From: Enterobacter sp. R1(2018)
Lineage (GTDB): Bacteria; Pseudomonadota; Gammaproteobacteria; Enterobacterales; Enterobacteriaceae
Reading direction: 5' to 3'
DNA length: 64,000 nucleotides
Assembly (NCBI RefSeq): GCF_003628475.1
Contig: NZ_RCAA01000020.1
Location: 38,483 to 102,482 of the forward strand
Below are positions 1 to 9,284 of the stretch, piece after piece. The stretch's first letter is position 1; every line of letters starts with the position of its first letter. Both the position numbers and the translations under genes were made by a program. Below the pieces are notes generated by a model, which was not told the origin of the DNA, ran no database searches, and saw only the letters and a list, made by a program, of their open reading frames with translations.

Positions 1-345
1 AACGAAAATCTCTACGCATCGACGGCGCTGGAACGCGGCACGCTGAAAATCAAATCCATCCAAATGACCTGGCTGCCGATTCAGGGGCCGGAGCAGAAAG
101 CCGCGCAGGCGAAAGCGATGGAGTATATGGCTGCTCTGCTGCGCAGCTTCACCCCCACGTTTTCTAAGCAGCAAAGCCAGGACAGACTGAACAAATTACT
201 CAGCGCCGGTAAGAACAAACGCTACTTCGCGCAGACTGAAGGGGCGATTCGCTACGTAGTGGCAGATAACGGCGAAAAGGGGCTAACTTTCGCTGTTGAA
301 CCGATTAAGCTGGCGCTTTCGGAAACGCTAAACAACGGTGAATAA
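1..345 (+). CDS. yiiQ: YiiQ, DUF1454 family protein (3' part)
   Basis: This is the C-terminal 114 codons of a YiiQ-like protein; the reading frame is open from base 1, so the 5' end lies outside the window. The residues match the conserved end of E. coli YiiQ (a secreted or periplasmic DUF1454 protein of about 200 residues), including the GEKGLTFAVEPIKLALSE block. Function is unknown in the family. It sits directly upstream of tpiA in the same orientation, the same neighbourhood as in E. coli, which supports the call. Confidence 0.9.
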   Translation, partial: NENLYASTALERGTLKIKSIQMTWLPIQGPEQKAAQAKAMEYMAALLRSFTPTFSKQQSQDRLNKLLSAGKNKRYFAQTEGAIRYVVADNGEKGLTFAVEPIKLALSETLNNGE

Positions 346-454
346 ATGACAAAAAGCAAAGCCTTTCACTCGTTGAGTCTCTATACTATTTCACAGACCA
401 TGCTGCCCTGAGGGCAGCGATTCTTTTATTTGCTTGACCTTGTGGAGAATTAAA

Positions 455-1222
455 ATGCGACATCCTTTAGTGATGGGTAACTGGAAACTGAACGGCAGCA
501 AGCACATGGTTAACGAGCTGATTGCTGGCCTGCGCAAAGAACTGTCCGGCGTTGATGGTTGTGGCGTAGCTATCGCTCCTCCGACCATGTACCTGGACCT
601 GGCAAAACACGCCGCTTCCGGTAGCCACATCATTCTTGGTGCTCAGAACGTTGACGTAAACCTGTCCGGCGCCTTCACCGGTGAAGTCTCCGCTGAAATG
701 CTCAAAGACATCGGTGCTAAATACATCATCATCGGTCACTCCGAGCGTCGTACCTATCACGCTGAATCCGACGAACTGATCGCGAAGAAATTCGCCGTCC
801 TGAAACAAGTTGGCCTGACGCCGGTACTGTGCATCGGCGAAACCGAAGCGGAAAACGAAGCGGGCAAAACCGAAGAAGTTTGTGCTCGTCAGATTGACGC
901 CGTTCTGAAAACTCAGGGCGCGGCTGCTTTCGAAGGCGTCGTTATCGCTTACGAACCCGTATGGGCAATCGGTACTGGCAAATCAGCAACGCCTGCTCAG
1001 GCTCAGGCCGTTCACAAATTCATTCGCGATCACATCGCTAAAGCCGATGCGAAAGTGGCTGAACAAGTCATCATCCAGTACGGCGGTTCCGTAAACGATA
1101 AAAACGCAGCCGAGCTGTTCGCTCAGCCGGACATTGACGGCGCGCTGGTTGGCGGTGCTTCCCTGAAAGCCGACGCTTTTGCGGTTATCGTTAAGGCTGC
1201 AGCTGAAGCGAAAAAAGCGTAA
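455..1222 (+). CDS. tpiA: Triosephosphate isomerase TpiA
   Basis: Cytoplasmic glycolytic enzyme interconverting dihydroxyacetone phosphate and glyceraldehyde 3-phosphate. The 255-residue product has the usual length and all catalytic parts: K11 in GNWKLNG, the histidine of IIGHSERR near residue 95, the glutamate of [11 protein letters not shown] near 167 (loop 6 follows), and the phosphate-binding GGS and GGAS turns near the end. The start at 455 was preferred over an upstream in-frame ATG because it gives the conserved [11 protein letters not shown] terminus and has a GGAG ribosome site a few bases before it. A strong bidirectional terminator follows. Confidence 0.99.
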   Translation: MRHPLVMGNWKLNGSKHMVNELIAGLRKELSGVDGCGVAIAPPTMYLDLAKHAASGSHIILGAQNVDVNLSGAFTGEVSAEMLKDIGAKYIIIGHSERRTYHAESDELIAKKFAVLKQVGLTPVLCIGETEAENEAGKTEEVCARQIDAVLKTQGAAAFEGVVIAYEPVWAIGTGKSATPAQAQAVHKFIRDHIAKADAKVAEQVIIQYGGSVNDKNAAELFAQPDIDGALVGGASLKADAFAVIVKAAAEAKKA

Positions 1223-1243
1223 TTAACGCAGAAATAATGTGGA

Positions 1244-1270
1244 AAGGCCCCGCTTGCGGGGCCTTTTTTT
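1244..1270. terminator. Bidirectional terminator between tpiA and the DASS gene
   Basis: A GC-rich inverted repeat, AAGGCCCC then GCTTGC then GGGGCCTT, is followed by seven T on the plus strand. It follows tpiA and runs into the stop codon of the convergent transporter gene (1269-1271), so it ends tpiA transcripts and may also serve the opposite strand. Confidence 0.9.
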
Positions 1271-2573
1271 ATAGCTTTCCCGTCAGCCGGAACCAGCCGT
1301 AGTCCAGCGGCATCAGCACCATAAAGGTTACCAACGCCAGCGCAAGGCAAAGTTTTAACCCGGCCTTTGCGGGCACCTGTCCCAGCCCCATCGCTACCAC
1401 AATAGGCGAGGCCATATAGGGTAGTAAAGGCGTTGAATAACCCAAAACCTGCACCATGATTACCGATAACAGCGGAAACCCCGTCGCCTGCGAGAAGCTT
1501 TCCGCAAGCGTGGTATACAGCGCCGGTACGCCGTTTGCCGTGACGATAAAGTTCAGCAGGCTGGTTATGCCCGTCAGAGCAACGAAGCTGGTGAAGGGAC
1601 GTTCGGGATCGAGAGGCATCACGGCCAGCAGTTTCTCACCTACCATGCTGCCCAATCCGGTTTCTGTCACCGTAGAGGCCAGCGCCAGAATGCCCGCCAC
1701 ATAGAAACAGGTGCGTACGTTCACTCCGCTTGCAAACTCTTCGCTGGTGATAAAGCCAATTCGCGGCAGCAAGGTAATACAGGCGCCGACAAGCCCCACC
1801 CAGGCCGGACCAATGCCATGCAGGCTTTCAGTGACCCACAGCATTAACACAGCCGCAAGCAGCCATGCCAGCCGCTTTTCATCGCCGCTCATCGGGCCGG
1901 GAGACTCCACTTTTTCCGGAGCACGGGGTTTGCCTGGAAAGAGCCAGCAAATCAGGCCGACAAGCGCCAGGCCTTTCAAAACTCCCAGCACCGGCGTATG
2001 TAGCCAGAGATAGGGCAGATAGTTGAGATGGATACCGTAAGAACCTTCAGCCGCGCCGCTCATCACCAGATTGGGCACGTTGGCGGGCAAAATGGTGGCG
2101 GAAAGCTGAAAGGTGCCGAATCCAACCGCCAGCGCCAGGCCAAACCAGGCTCTCGATCCTTCCATAATGCCGGCTCTTTTCGCCATCGCCGCCACAACGG
2201 GCATCAGCAAAGCGATGCGCCCCATATTTGAGGGCATAACGAATGCAAGCGCGTAGCTGAGCAACACCACGCTGCCGACCATCCGTACCCAGGAATCGGT
2301 CAGATTGGCGGATATCGCCCTTGCCGCGCGGTCTGCAAGTCCGGTTTTGCGGATCGCAATGCCCAGTACAAATCCGCTAAAGACCAGCCAGAATGCTGAG
2401 GAAGCGAACCCGCTGAAAATAACTTCGGCAGGAGCGATTTTTGCCACCATCGCTACGGCGAAAAACAGCAGGGCGGTAAGGTATTCAGGTAGCGCGGAGG
2501 TAGCCCAGAGGGCGATGGTAACAAGGATAACCAGACCAGGAAGGAATAAGGGATGGATAAACCAGTGTGACAT
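1269..2573 (-). CDS. DASS (SLC13) family sodium:anion symporter-like membrane protein
   Basis: A 434-residue, very hydrophobic protein with about ten to twelve predicted membrane segments. Its two repeated halves each carry a re-entrant loop motif, near ILPANVPNLV in the first and FIVTANGVP in the second, matching the (S/T)N(T/x) signature regions of the divalent anion:sodium symporter family. Likely substrates in this family are dicarboxylates or sulfate; the sequence does not say which. In E. coli the space between sbp and tpiA is held by cdh, so this gene is a local replacement. The sulfate-binding protein gene sbp lies just upstream on the same strand but has its own terminator, so co-transcription is unlikely. 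Confidence 0.85.
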   Translation of the reverse strand: MSHWFIHPLFLPGLVILVTIALWATSALPEYLTALLFFAVAMVAKIAPAEVIFSGFASSAFWLVFSGFVLGIAIRKTGLADRAARAISANLTDSWVRMVGSVVLLSYALAFVMPSNMGRIALLMPVVAAMAKRAGIMEGSRAWFGLALAVGFGTFQLSATILPANVPNLVMSGAAEGSYGIHLNYLPYLWLHTPVLGVLKGLALVGLICWLFPGKPRAPEKVESPGPMSGDEKRLAWLLAAVLMLWVTESLHGIGPAWVGLVGACITLLPRIGFITSEEFASGVNVRTCFYVAGILALASTVTETGLGSMVGEKLLAVMPLDPERPFTSFVALTGITSLLNFIVTANGVPALYTTLAESFSQATGFPLLSVIMVQVLGYSTPLLPYMASPIVVAMGLGQVPAKAGLKLCLALALVTFMVLMPLDYGWFRLTGKL

Positions 2574-2663
2574 ACCTGTCTCCTGCGGATTTTTTCAGCA
2601 GTCTACGGCGGAGCGGCAGGAATGTAAATTGGCGTTGATAATTGCTCGCATTTAACGCTGAAA

Positions 2664-2688
2664 GAAAAACGGCCCCTGGGGGGCCGTC
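2664..2688 (-). terminator. Terminator after sbp
   Basis: Read on the minus strand, an ACGGCCCC/GGGGCCGT hairpin followed by five T begins about five bases after the sbp stop codon. Confidence 0.85.
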
Positions 2689-2692
2689 TGGA

Positions 2693-3682
2693 TTAGCGTT
2701 TGCTGATTTGGTCGAAGGTACCGCCGTTAGAGAAGTGTTCTTGCTGAGCTTTCGTCCAGCCGCCGAACTCTTCGTCGATGGTGTACAGCTTCAGTTTCGG
2801 GAAGGCATTTTCGTATTTTTTCGCTACGTCCGCATTACGCGGGCGATAGTAGTTCTTCGCGGCAATTTCCTGGCCTTCCGGGGAGTAAAGGTATTTCAGA
2901 TACTCTTCGGCGACTTTCTGCGTCCCTTTCTTCTCAACGACTTTGTCGACAACGGAAACGGTAGGTTCGGCCAGAATAGACTCGCTCGGCGTAACGATTT
3001 CAAACTTGTCCTTGCCCAGCTCGTTGGTCGCCAGCAGCGCCTCGTTTTCCCAGGCGATGAGCACGTCGCCAATGCCGCGTTCCACGAAGGTATTGGTTGA
3101 GCCACGCGCGCCGGAATCCAGCACCTCAACGTTTTTAAACAGCGCCTTCACGAAATCCTGTGCTTTGGCCTGATCGTTATTGTTGTGGTGCAGGGCATAG
3201 CCCCATGCGGCCAGATAGTTCCAGCGAGCGCCGCCGGAGCTTTTCGGGTTCGGAGTAATAACAGAAACGCCCGGTTTAATCAGATCGTTCCAGTCATGAA
3301 TTTGTTTCGGGTTGCCCTTACGCACCAGGAATACAATGGTGGAGGTATAAGGCGCGGAGTTATCCGGCAGGCGTTTGATCCAGTTTTTATCAATACGGCC
3401 GCGTTCGGCAATAGCATCGACATCGTAGGCCAGCGCAAGGGTTACCACGTCAGCTTCAATGCCGTTGATGACGGAGGTCGCCTGTTTGCCTGAGCCACCG
3501 TGGGATTGACGCACCACCACGTTGTCGCCGGTTTCCTGCTTCCAGTGCGCGCTGAAAGCCTTGTTATATTCTTCGTACAGTTCACGCGTCGGGTCGTAAG
3601 ACACGTTTAGTAGCTGGATATCCTTAGCTAATACGCCGCCAGACGCCAAAAGTAATGTTAATCCTACTCCCCACTTGTTCAT
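2693..3682 (-). CDS. sbp: Periplasmic sulfate-binding protein Sbp
   Basis: Binds sulfate in the periplasm and delivers it to the CysTWA ABC importer for cysteine synthesis. The 329-residue product has a clear signal peptide ([19 protein letters not shown], cleaved before KDIQLLN) and the family blocks [21 protein letters not shown] and [16 protein letters not shown] that form the sulfate site. The start at 3682 was chosen because the frame extends 61 codons further upstream with no signal sequence and through the pfkA terminator. In E. coli sbp answers to CysB; no CysB site could be identified with confidence in the 148-base upstream gap. Confidence 0.97.
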   Translation of the reverse strand: MNKWGVGLTLLLASGGVLAKDIQLLNVSYDPTRELYEEYNKAFSAHWKQETGDNVVVRQSHGGSGKQATSVINGIEADVVTLALAYDVDAIAERGRIDKNWIKRLPDNSAPYTSTIVFLVRKGNPKQIHDWNDLIKPGVSVITPNPKSSGGARWNYLAAWGYALHHNNNDQAKAQDFVKALFKNVEVLDSGARGSTNTFVERGIGDVLIAWENEALLATNELGKDKFEIVTPSESILAEPTVSVVDKVVEKKGTQKVAEEYLKYLYSPEGQEIAAKNYYRPRNADVAKKYENAFPKLKLYTIDEEFGGWTKAQQEHFSNGGTFDQISKR

Positions 3683-3791
3683 CGCACGCTCTCTTCTGTG
3701 TAGTTTAATGAACTCAGCCTGCCAGAAACTTATGCATTGATTAAAGAATAAAAAAAGATTGGCTATAACTATTGGAAATATACAGCGGCAT

Positions 3792-3814
3792 AAAAAAGCC
3801 GGGTTTCCCCGGCT
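3792..3814 (-). terminator. Terminator after pfkA
   Basis: On the minus strand an AGCCGGGG-AAA-CCCCGGCT-like hairpin (GCCGGGGAAACCCGGC) is followed by six T, about 15 bases after the pfkA stop. Confidence 0.85.
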
Positions 3815-3830
3815 CCTGATAAAAGCGGAC

Positions 3831-4793
3831 TTAGTACAGTTTCTTAGCGCAATCCAGCCAGTCACCTTTGAACGGACGCTTCATGTTTTCGATAGCGTCG
3901 ATGATGTCATGGTGAACCAGTTTTTCATTCTGAATGCCTACGCAACGACCTCCGTGGCCCTGCAGCAGCAGTTCAATGGAGTATGCGCCCATACGGGAAG
4001 CCAGAATACGGTCGTAGGCTACCGGAGAACCGCCGCGCTGGATGTGGCCCAGGACAGTTGCACGCGTTTCGCGTTTGGTTTCGGTTTCAATATATTTAGC
4101 CAGCTCATCGATATCGCAGATGTGCTCGGTGATAGCCACGATGGCGTGTTTTTTACCTTTCGCGATACCGGCTTTGATTTCTGCCACCAGATCTTCGCGA
4201 TTAAACTCAACTTCCGGCAGCACCACGAACTCACAGCCGCCGGCGATGGACGCGGCCAGGGTCAGGTCACCACAGTAGCGGCCCATCACTTCTACGATGG
4301 AAATACGCTGGTGGGAGGAAGAGGTATCACGCAGACGGTCAATTGCTTCAACAACGGTTTCCAGCGCCGTGAAGAAACCGATGGTGTAGTCGGTGCCTTT
4401 AATATCGTTATCGATGGTGCCAGGCAGGCCGATGCATGGGAAGCCCATTTCGGTCAGGCGCTTAGCCCCCATGTAGGAGCCGTCACCGCCGATAACAACC
4501 AGCGCATCGATACCGCGTTTTTTCAGATTCTCGATAGCCACCGCACGGATTTTCTCATCACGGAATTCCGGGAAACGAGCGGAGCCGAGGAAGGTACCGC
4601 CGCGGTTGATCATGTCAGACACGCTGTAGCGGTCCAGATTGATCATGCGGTCTTCATACAAACCGAGATAGCCATCGTAAATACCCGCTACTTCCAGACC
4701 TTCCGACAATGCGGCACGAACCACACCGCGAATCGCGGCGTTCATGCCCGGCGCATCACCGCCACTCGTCAACACACCAATTTTTTTGATCAT
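3831..4793 (-). CDS. pfkA: ATP-dependent 6-phosphofructokinase PfkA
   Basis: Commits fructose 6-phosphate to glycolysis using ATP; a cytoplasmic tetramer in E. coli. The 320-residue length is exact for the family. Visible motifs are the nucleotide loop [16 protein letters not shown] at the N-terminus, the GGDGSYMGA Mg-ATP loop near 100-110, the catalytic [12 protein letters not shown] segment near 124-132, and the [10 protein letters not shown] block. The ATG at 4793 has a GAGG ribosome site. It lies between fieF and sbp on the minus strand, as in E. coli. Confidence 0.99.
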   Translation of the reverse strand: MIKKIGVLTSGGDAPGMNAAIRGVVRAALSEGLEVAGIYDGYLGLYEDRMINLDRYSVSDMINRGGTFLGSARFPEFRDEKIRAVAIENLKKRGIDALVVIGGDGSYMGAKRLTEMGFPCIGLPGTIDNDIKGTDYTIGFFTALETVVEAIDRLRDTSSSHQRISIVEVMGRYCGDLTLAASIAGGCEFVVLPEVEFNREDLVAEIKAGIAKGKKHAIVAITEHICDIDELAKYIETETKRETRATVLGHIQRGGSPVAYDRILASRMGAYSIELLLQGHGGRCVGIQNEKLVHHDIIDAIENMKRPFKGDWLDCAKKLY

Positions 4794-4978
4794 GACTACC
4801 TCTGAACTTTGAATGCAAAATTAATCCTGTTGCCGGAAACAGCCTGCGGGCAAGCCGAGGCTTCGACTCTGCTGCAATAGTATATCAACCGCTTCCAGCT
4901 GAATTGATTCAGGTCAGGCCAAAAGGCGGTAATTTATCTCTAAAAAGCCGCCCATGTCTGCTTTACTACAACGAAAAA

Positions 4979-5881
4979 CTAAAGCTCAAAATGTCCCTGT
5001 CGTTCCGTCGGAACGACCGAGCAGGGATCCTGGTGAATGATCACATCTGACCCAGGAAAATGATGCAGGATCGCCTGTTCCACCTGTTCAGCAATAACGT
5101 GTGCCTGAACCAGCGGTAAATTGTCTTCCATTTCGATATGAAGCTGAATAAAGCGGGTCGGCCCTGACTGCCGCGTACGTAAATCATGCGCTCCCCTGAC
5201 GCCCGGCCATGAGGTAACGATATTAATAATGGCCTGATGCTCAGCGTCCGGTAACGCACGATCTAAAAGAGACTGCACGGCCTCATGGCCCATGCGAATC
5301 GCGTTATACAAAATATAGACGCCGATCCCTAATGCAAACAACGCATCAGCACGGTGCCAGCCATACCAGGATAACGCCAGCGCGATAAGAATCGCGCCGT
5401 TCATCATAACATCAGACTGATAATGAAGCATATCCGCACGAACGGCCTGACTTTGTGTTTTCCTCACCACCCAGCGTTGAAAAGTCACAAGAATTATCGT
5501 GCTGAACAGGGCGATTACGGTAACCACAACGCCTGTAAGGGGCTGTTTCATCGGCGTCGGAGCGGCCAGATGCTGAATCCCGGTTAAAAACAGAAATAGC
5601 GCCGAACCTGAAATAAACATGCTTTGCGCCAGCGCCGCCAGCGATTCCGCTTTGCCGTGGCCGAAGGTATGTTCTTCATCCGCTGGCTGTAGCGAATAAC
5701 GCACAACAAGGAGGTTGGTTAGCGACGCAGCAATATCCACCAGCGAATCAACCAGCGCCGCCAGAATACTGACCGAGCCGGTATACCACCAGGCGAAAAT
5801 TTTAATCAAAAGTAACAGCGACGCCATCACCGTGGCAGCGATAGCCGCACGGCTGACCAGTTGTCCATATTGTTGATTCAT
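4979..5881 (-). CDS. fieF: Cation-efflux pump FieF (Zn2+/Fe2+ antiporter, CDF family)
   Basis: Inner-membrane cation diffusion facilitator that exports Zn2+ or Fe2+ against protons. The 300-residue protein has six membrane segments and a cytoplasmic C-terminal domain. The intramembrane metal site is visible as the DSLVD pair near residues 45-49 and HYQSD near 153-157. The ATG at 5881 gives the conserved [13 protein letters not shown] terminus and exactly the E. coli length; an in-frame extension of 20 codons upstream is not supported. It is followed on the same strand by pfkA after 185 bases. Confidence 0.97.
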   Translation of the reverse strand: MNQQYGQLVSRAAIAATVMASLLLLIKIFAWWYTGSVSILAALVDSLVDIAASLTNLLVVRYSLQPADEEHTFGHGKAESLAALAQSMFISGSALFLFLTGIQHLAAPTPMKQPLTGVVVTVIALFSTIILVTFQRWVVRKTQSQAVRADMLHYQSDVMMNGAILIALALSWYGWHRADALFALGIGVYILYNAIRMGHEAVQSLLDRALPDAEHQAIINIVTSWPGVRGAHDLRTRQSGPTRFIQLHIEMEDNLPLVQAHVIAEQVEQAILHHFPGSDVIIHQDPCSVVPTERQGHFEL

Positions 5882-5940
5882 AGGGCGCTCCAACAAATTA
5901 ATGCTGGCTAGTATAGCGGATCGGACCGTGCTCTCAGGCA

Positions 5941-5967
5941 AAAAAAACCCCGCCGTTTAAGGCGGGG
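5941..5967 (-). terminator. cpxP/CpxQ terminator
   Basis: Minus-strand CCCCGCC-TTAAAC-GGCGGGG hairpin followed by seven T; it forms the 3' end of cpxP mRNA and of CpxQ. Confidence 0.92.
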
Positions 5968-5998
5968 AAGACAGGGATGGTGTCTATGGCAAGGAAAA
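5941..5998 (-). ncRNA. cpxQ: CpxQ sRNA, 3'-end fragment of cpxP mRNA
   Basis: The 58 bases after the cpxP stop, read on the minus strand, begin TTTTCCTTGCCATAGACACC and continue to a terminator hairpin with seven T. This matches the E. coli/Salmonella CpxQ sequence as I recall it, including the seed regions used with Hfq to repress mRNAs of inner-membrane and envelope proteins. In those species RNase E releases CpxQ from cpxP mRNA. The terminator arms here differ in sequence from E. coli while the seed portion is kept, which supports selection on the RNA. Processing itself is inferred. Confidence 0.85.
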
Positions 5999-6007
5999 CA
6001 GGGTTTG

Positions 6008-6517
6008 TTACTGGTTACTACGGGTGTTGCTACTACTCATTGCCTGCAGCGAAGATGTCCGCTGTAGGTCCGACAGCTCACGAAACTGATTCATGCGCTG
6101 CTGGTGTTTGTCATTCAAAACGGCTTGCTGTTCAGGCGTCAGCAGGTTGTACATTTGGTTGCGTACTTTCGCCATTTCAACCTGGCGAGCAACCTGTTCC
6201 TGTGCCATTTTTTCTGCCTGAATACGAACAGCCGTTTCGTCAAAATTCTCTGCGGTGACCAGTTTATGCATGGCCTCCATTTCGCGAACGTTCACGGGTG
6301 GGCTATCATGCCTTGCACGCTGCATCAGATCGCGCATCTGCTGGCGCTGTTGTTCAGTTAAATTAATACCGTCAAACATTTGGTTTTGAACACTGGTACG
6401 CTTGACCAGCTCTTCGCCGTGTTGCCAGTTATCGCTGTTCGATAAATCTGTGGCCTGGCTGGCTGGCGTTGCAAATACCAGTGTTGAGGCCATGACGGCA
6501 GCGGTAACATTGCGCAT
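6008..6517 (-). CDS. cpxP: Periplasmic chaperone and Cpx inhibitor CpxP
   Basis: Small periplasmic protein that binds misfolded proteins and the CpxA sensor domain, damping the Cpx response. The 169-residue product has a signal peptide (cut near PASQA) and two copies of the LTxxQ motif, LTEQQRQQM near residue 54 and LTPEQQAVL near 125, which define the CpxP/Spy family. The ATG at 6517 is taken as start; a GTG lies one codon upstream. It is divergent from cpxRA with a CpxR box between, so its expression is Cpx-driven. Confidence 0.97.
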   Translation of the reverse strand: MRNVTAAVMASTLVFATPASQATDLSNSDNWQHGEELVKRTSVQNQMFDGINLTEQQRQQMRDLMQRARHDSPPVNVREMEAMHKLVTAENFDETAVRIQAEKMAQEQVARQVEMAKVRNQMYNLLTPEQQAVLNDKHQQRMNQFRELSDLQRTSSLQAMSSSNTRSNQ

Positions 6518-6597
6518 CACTTGCTCCCGAAATCATATGTGCTGCGATTCAACGAGAGCCAGTCTACGATTCCCGCTGCAAACTAGCGTCAGGGGGT

Positions 6598-6612
6598 GTA
6601 AAACAACGTAAA
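6598..6612 (+). promoter_or_regulatory. CpxR box between cpxP and cpxR
   Basis: GTAAA-N5-GTAAA is a perfect match to the CpxR-P consensus. It lies between divergent cpxP and cpxRA, 55 bases before the cpxR start, where CpxR activates both transcription units in E. coli. Confidence 0.9.
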
Positions 6613-6667
6613 GTCATGGATTAGCGCGCCTTGATGACGTAATTTCTGCCTCGGAGGTAATTTAACA

Positions 6668-7366
6668 ATGAATAAAATTCTGTTAGTTGATGATGACCGA
6701 GAGCTTACTTCCCTGTTAAAGGAATTGCTCGACATGGAAGGTTTTAACGTACTTGTCGCGCACGACGGCGAACAGGCGTTAGAGCTTTTAGACGACAGCA
6801 TCGACCTGTTATTGCTCGACGTGATGATGCCGAAGAAAAACGGCATCGATACTTTGAAAGAGCTACGCCAGACGCACCAGACGCCTGTCATTATGCTTAC
6901 CGCGCGCGGAAGCGAGCTGGACCGCGTTCTCGGCCTTGAACTGGGCGCTGATGACTATCTCCCTAAACCATTCAACGATCGTGAGCTGGTGGCCCGTATA
7001 CGCGCTATTTTGCGCCGTTCACACTGGAGTGAGCAGCAGCAAAGTAGCGACAATGGATCGCCTACCGTAGAAGTTGACGGATTAAGCCTCAATCCTGGTC
7101 GCCAGGAAGCCAGTTTTGACGGCCATGCGCTCGATTTAACCGGTACCGAATTTACCCTGCTGTATCTGTTAGCACAGCATCTCGGCCAGGTTGTTTCCCG
7201 TGAACATCTGAGCCAGGAAGTTTTAGGAAAGCGTTTGACGCCGTTTGACCGCGCCATCGACATGCATATCTCTAATTTGCGTCGTAAATTACCGGAGCGT
7301 AAGGATGGCCATCCCTGGTTTAAAACCCTGCGTGGACGTGGTTACCTGATGGTATCCGCTTCATGA
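6668..7366 (+). CDS. cpxR: Envelope-stress response regulator CpxR
   Basis: OmpR-family transcription factor; when phosphorylated by CpxA it activates genes for envelope protein folding and turnover. The 232-residue protein has a receiver domain (acidic pair near D9-D10, phosphoacceptor D51 in LLLLDVMMP, switch lysine in YLPKPF near 102) and a C-terminal winged helix ending in the WFKTLRGRGYLM wing. GGAGG precedes the ATG. The gene overlaps cpxA by four bases (ATGA), so translation is coupled. Confidence 0.99.
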   Translation: MNKILLVDDDRELTSLLKELLDMEGFNVLVAHDGEQALELLDDSIDLLLLDVMMPKKNGIDTLKELRQTHQTPVIMLTARGSELDRVLGLELGADDYLPKPFNDRELVARIRAILRRSHWSEQQQSSDNGSPTVEVDGLSLNPGRQEASFDGHALDLTGTEFTLLYLLAQHLGQVVSREHLSQEVLGKRLTPFDRAIDMHISNLRRKLPERKDGHPWFKTLRGRGYLMVSAS

Positions 7367-8736
7367 TAAGTAGCCTTACCGCGCGTATTTTTGCCATCTT
7401 CTGGTTGACGTTAGCATTGGTGCTGATGCTGGTGCTGATGCTGCCAAAACTGGATTCGCGTCAAATGACCGAACTGATGGAAAATGAGCAACGTCAAGGC
7501 ATTATGATTGAACAGCACGTCGAGGCGGAGCTGGAAAACGACCCGCCTAATGACCTGATGTGGTGGCGCCGCCTGTTTCGGGCCATTGATAAATGGGCGC
7601 CGCCAGGACAGCGCCTGTTGCTGGTGACCAGCGAAGGACGCGTGATTGGCGCCCAGCGCAACGAAATGCAGATTATCCGTAACTTTATCGGCCAATCTGA
7701 CAACTCAGATCATCCCCAGAAGAAAAAATATGGCCGCGTTGAGTTAATAGGGCCGTTTTCCGTACGCGATGGGGAAGATAACTATCAGCTCTACCTTATT
7801 CGTCCGGCCAGCAGCTCCCAGTCCGACTTTATTAACCTGCTGTTTGACCGGCCGCTGCTGCTGCTGATCGTCACTATGCTGGTTAGCTCGCCGCTGCTTT
7901 TGTGGCTTGCCTGGAGCCTTGCAAAACCCGCGCGTAAGTTGAAAAACGCGGCTGATGAAGTAGCGCAGGGGAATTTACGTCAGCACCCTGAACTGGAGGC
8001 GGGTCCGCAGGAATTTCTTGCCGCCGGCGCCAGTTTCAACCAGATGGTGACCGCGCTGGAAAGAATGATGACGACGCAGCAGCGTCTGCTGTCGGATATT
8101 TCACACGAGCTGCGCACCCCGCTAACACGTCTGCAGCTAGGTACCGCCCTGCTGCGCCGGAAAAGCGGCGAAAGTAAAGAGCTTGAACGCATCGAAACCG
8201 AAGCGCAGCGTCTGGATGGCATGATCAACGATCTGCTGGTGATGTCCCGCAACCAGCAGAAAAACGCTCTTGCCAGCGAGACCATGAAAGCCAACCAAAT
8301 CTGGTCAGAAGTGCTGGATAATGCGGCCTTTGAAGCGGAGCAGATGGGCAAATCGCTGGAAATTACCTATCCACCGGGCCCGTGGCTGATGTACGGCAAC
8401 CCTAATTCGCTGGAAAGCGCGCTGGAAAATATTGTCCGCAACGCGCTGCGGTATTCTCATACGAAAATCGCCGTGAATTTCTCTGTGGATAACCAAGGCA
8501 TTACCGTCACCGTGGACGATGACGGTCCGGGAGTAAGCCCGGAAGACCGCGAACAGATTTTCCGGCCGTTCTACCGCACAGACGAGGCGCGCGACCGCGA
8601 ATCAGGCGGAACGGGCCTGGGACTTGCCATTGTAGAAACGGCGGTTCAGCAGCACCGAGGATGGGTGAAAGCCGAAGACAGTCCGCTGGGCGGCTTACGC
8701 CTGGTTATCTGGCTGCCGCTTTATCATCGTAACTGA
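7363..8736 (+). CDS. cpxA: Envelope-stress sensor histidine kinase CpxA
   Basis: Inner-membrane sensor kinase and phosphatase for CpxR. The 457-residue protein has a first membrane segment near 7-29, a periplasmic sensor loop, a second segment near 163-185, a HAMP linker, the H-box [14 protein letters not shown] with phosphorylated H248, an N-box near [10 protein letters not shown], and the G boxes DDGPGV and [11 protein letters not shown] terminator immediately follows the stop codon. In E. coli the sodA/yiiM side follows cpxA; here trmL follows. Confidence 0.99.
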   Translation: MISSLTARIFAIFWLTLALVLMLVLMLPKLDSRQMTELMENEQRQGIMIEQHVEAELENDPPNDLMWWRRLFRAIDKWAPPGQRLLLVTSEGRVIGAQRNEMQIIRNFIGQSDNSDHPQKKKYGRVELIGPFSVRDGEDNYQLYLIRPASSSQSDFINLLFDRPLLLLIVTMLVSSPLLLWLAWSLAKPARKLKNAADEVAQGNLRQHPELEAGPQEFLAAGASFNQMVTALERMMTTQQRLLSDISHELRTPLTRLQLGTALLRRKSGESKELERIETEAQRLDGMINDLLVMSRNQQKNALASETMKANQIWSEVLDNAAFEAEQMGKSLEITYPPGPWLMYGNPNSLESALENIVRNALRYSHTKIAVNFSVDNQGITVTVDDDGPGVSPEDREQIFRPFYRTDEARDRESGGTGLGLAIVETAVQQHRGWVKAEDSPLGGLRLVIWLPLYHRN

Positions 8737-8760
8737 CAGGCCCTCCAGGGCCTGTTTTCC
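8736..8760 (+). terminator. Terminator after cpxA
   Basis: ACAGGCCCT-CC-AGGGCCTGT stem followed by TTTT, beginning at the last base of the cpxA stop codon. Confidence 0.85.
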
Positions 8761-8810
8761 TTCCTGCGATAAACTTTGCTATTCTGCGCCCCTTGTCTTA
8801 TGGGGGCTGT

Positions 8811-9284
8811 ATGCTAAATATCGTGTTGTTTGAACCTGAAATCCCACCTAATACCGGGAACATTATCCGCCTGTGCGCCAACACCGGCTTTCGCCTGCAT
8901 ATTATCGAACCTACGGGTTTTGGCTGGGATGATAAGCGCCTGCGTCGTGCAGGGCTGGATTACCACGAATTCGCCGCCGTTAATCGCCATAAAGACTACG
9001 ACGCCTTTCTTACCGCCGAAAATCCGCAGCGCCTGTTCGCCTTAACTACTAAGGGAACGCCTGCCCATAGCGCCGTGAGCTATCAGGATGGGGATTATCT
9101 GATGTTTGGTCCGGAAACGCGTGGGCTGCCGATGACGATTCTGGATGCCCTACCTGCCGAACAAAAAATTCGCATTCCGATGATGCCTGACAGCCGGAGC
9201 ATGAACCTTTCCAACGCGGTATCCGTAGTGGTTTACGAGGCGTGGCGCCAGCTTGGTTATCCCGGCGCCGTACTGAGAAGTTAG
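8811..9284 (+). CDS. trmL: tRNA (cytidine/uridine-2'-O-)-methyltransferase TrmL
   Basis: SPOUT methyltransferase that 2'-O-methylates the wobble nucleotide of tRNA-Leu isoacceptors. The 157-residue product has the three knot motifs: [13 protein letters not shown] near residue 14, FGPETRGLP near 100, and [20 protein letters not shown] near the C-terminus. The ATG at 8811 gives the exact family length; six upstream in-frame codons are not conserved. Its 3' end overlaps that of the convergent cysE by four bases, with no terminator between. Confidence 0.98.
   Translation: MLNIVLFEPEIPPNTGNIIRLCANTGFRLHIIEPTGFGWDDKRLRRAGLDYHEFAAVNRHKDYDAFLTAENPQRLFALTTKGTPAHSAVSYQDGDYLMFGPETRGLPMTILDALPAEQKIRIPMMPDSRSMNLSNAVSVVVYEAWRQLGYPGAVLRS

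Noticed and set aside
2028..2655. Plus-strand frames opposite the DASS gene
   Set aside because: Fragmented, antisense, and without hydrophobic or domain pattern; the minus-strand membrane protein explains the region.
3759..4805. A 348-codon plus-strand frame opposite pfkA
   Set aside because: Antisense to all of pfkA with no recognisable domain; a result of codon usage on the other strand.
7418..7444. Tandem repeat GTGCTGATG/GTGCTGATGCTG
   Set aside because: It encodes the Leu/Met-rich first membrane segment of CpxA; a low-complexity coding stretch, not a repeat element.
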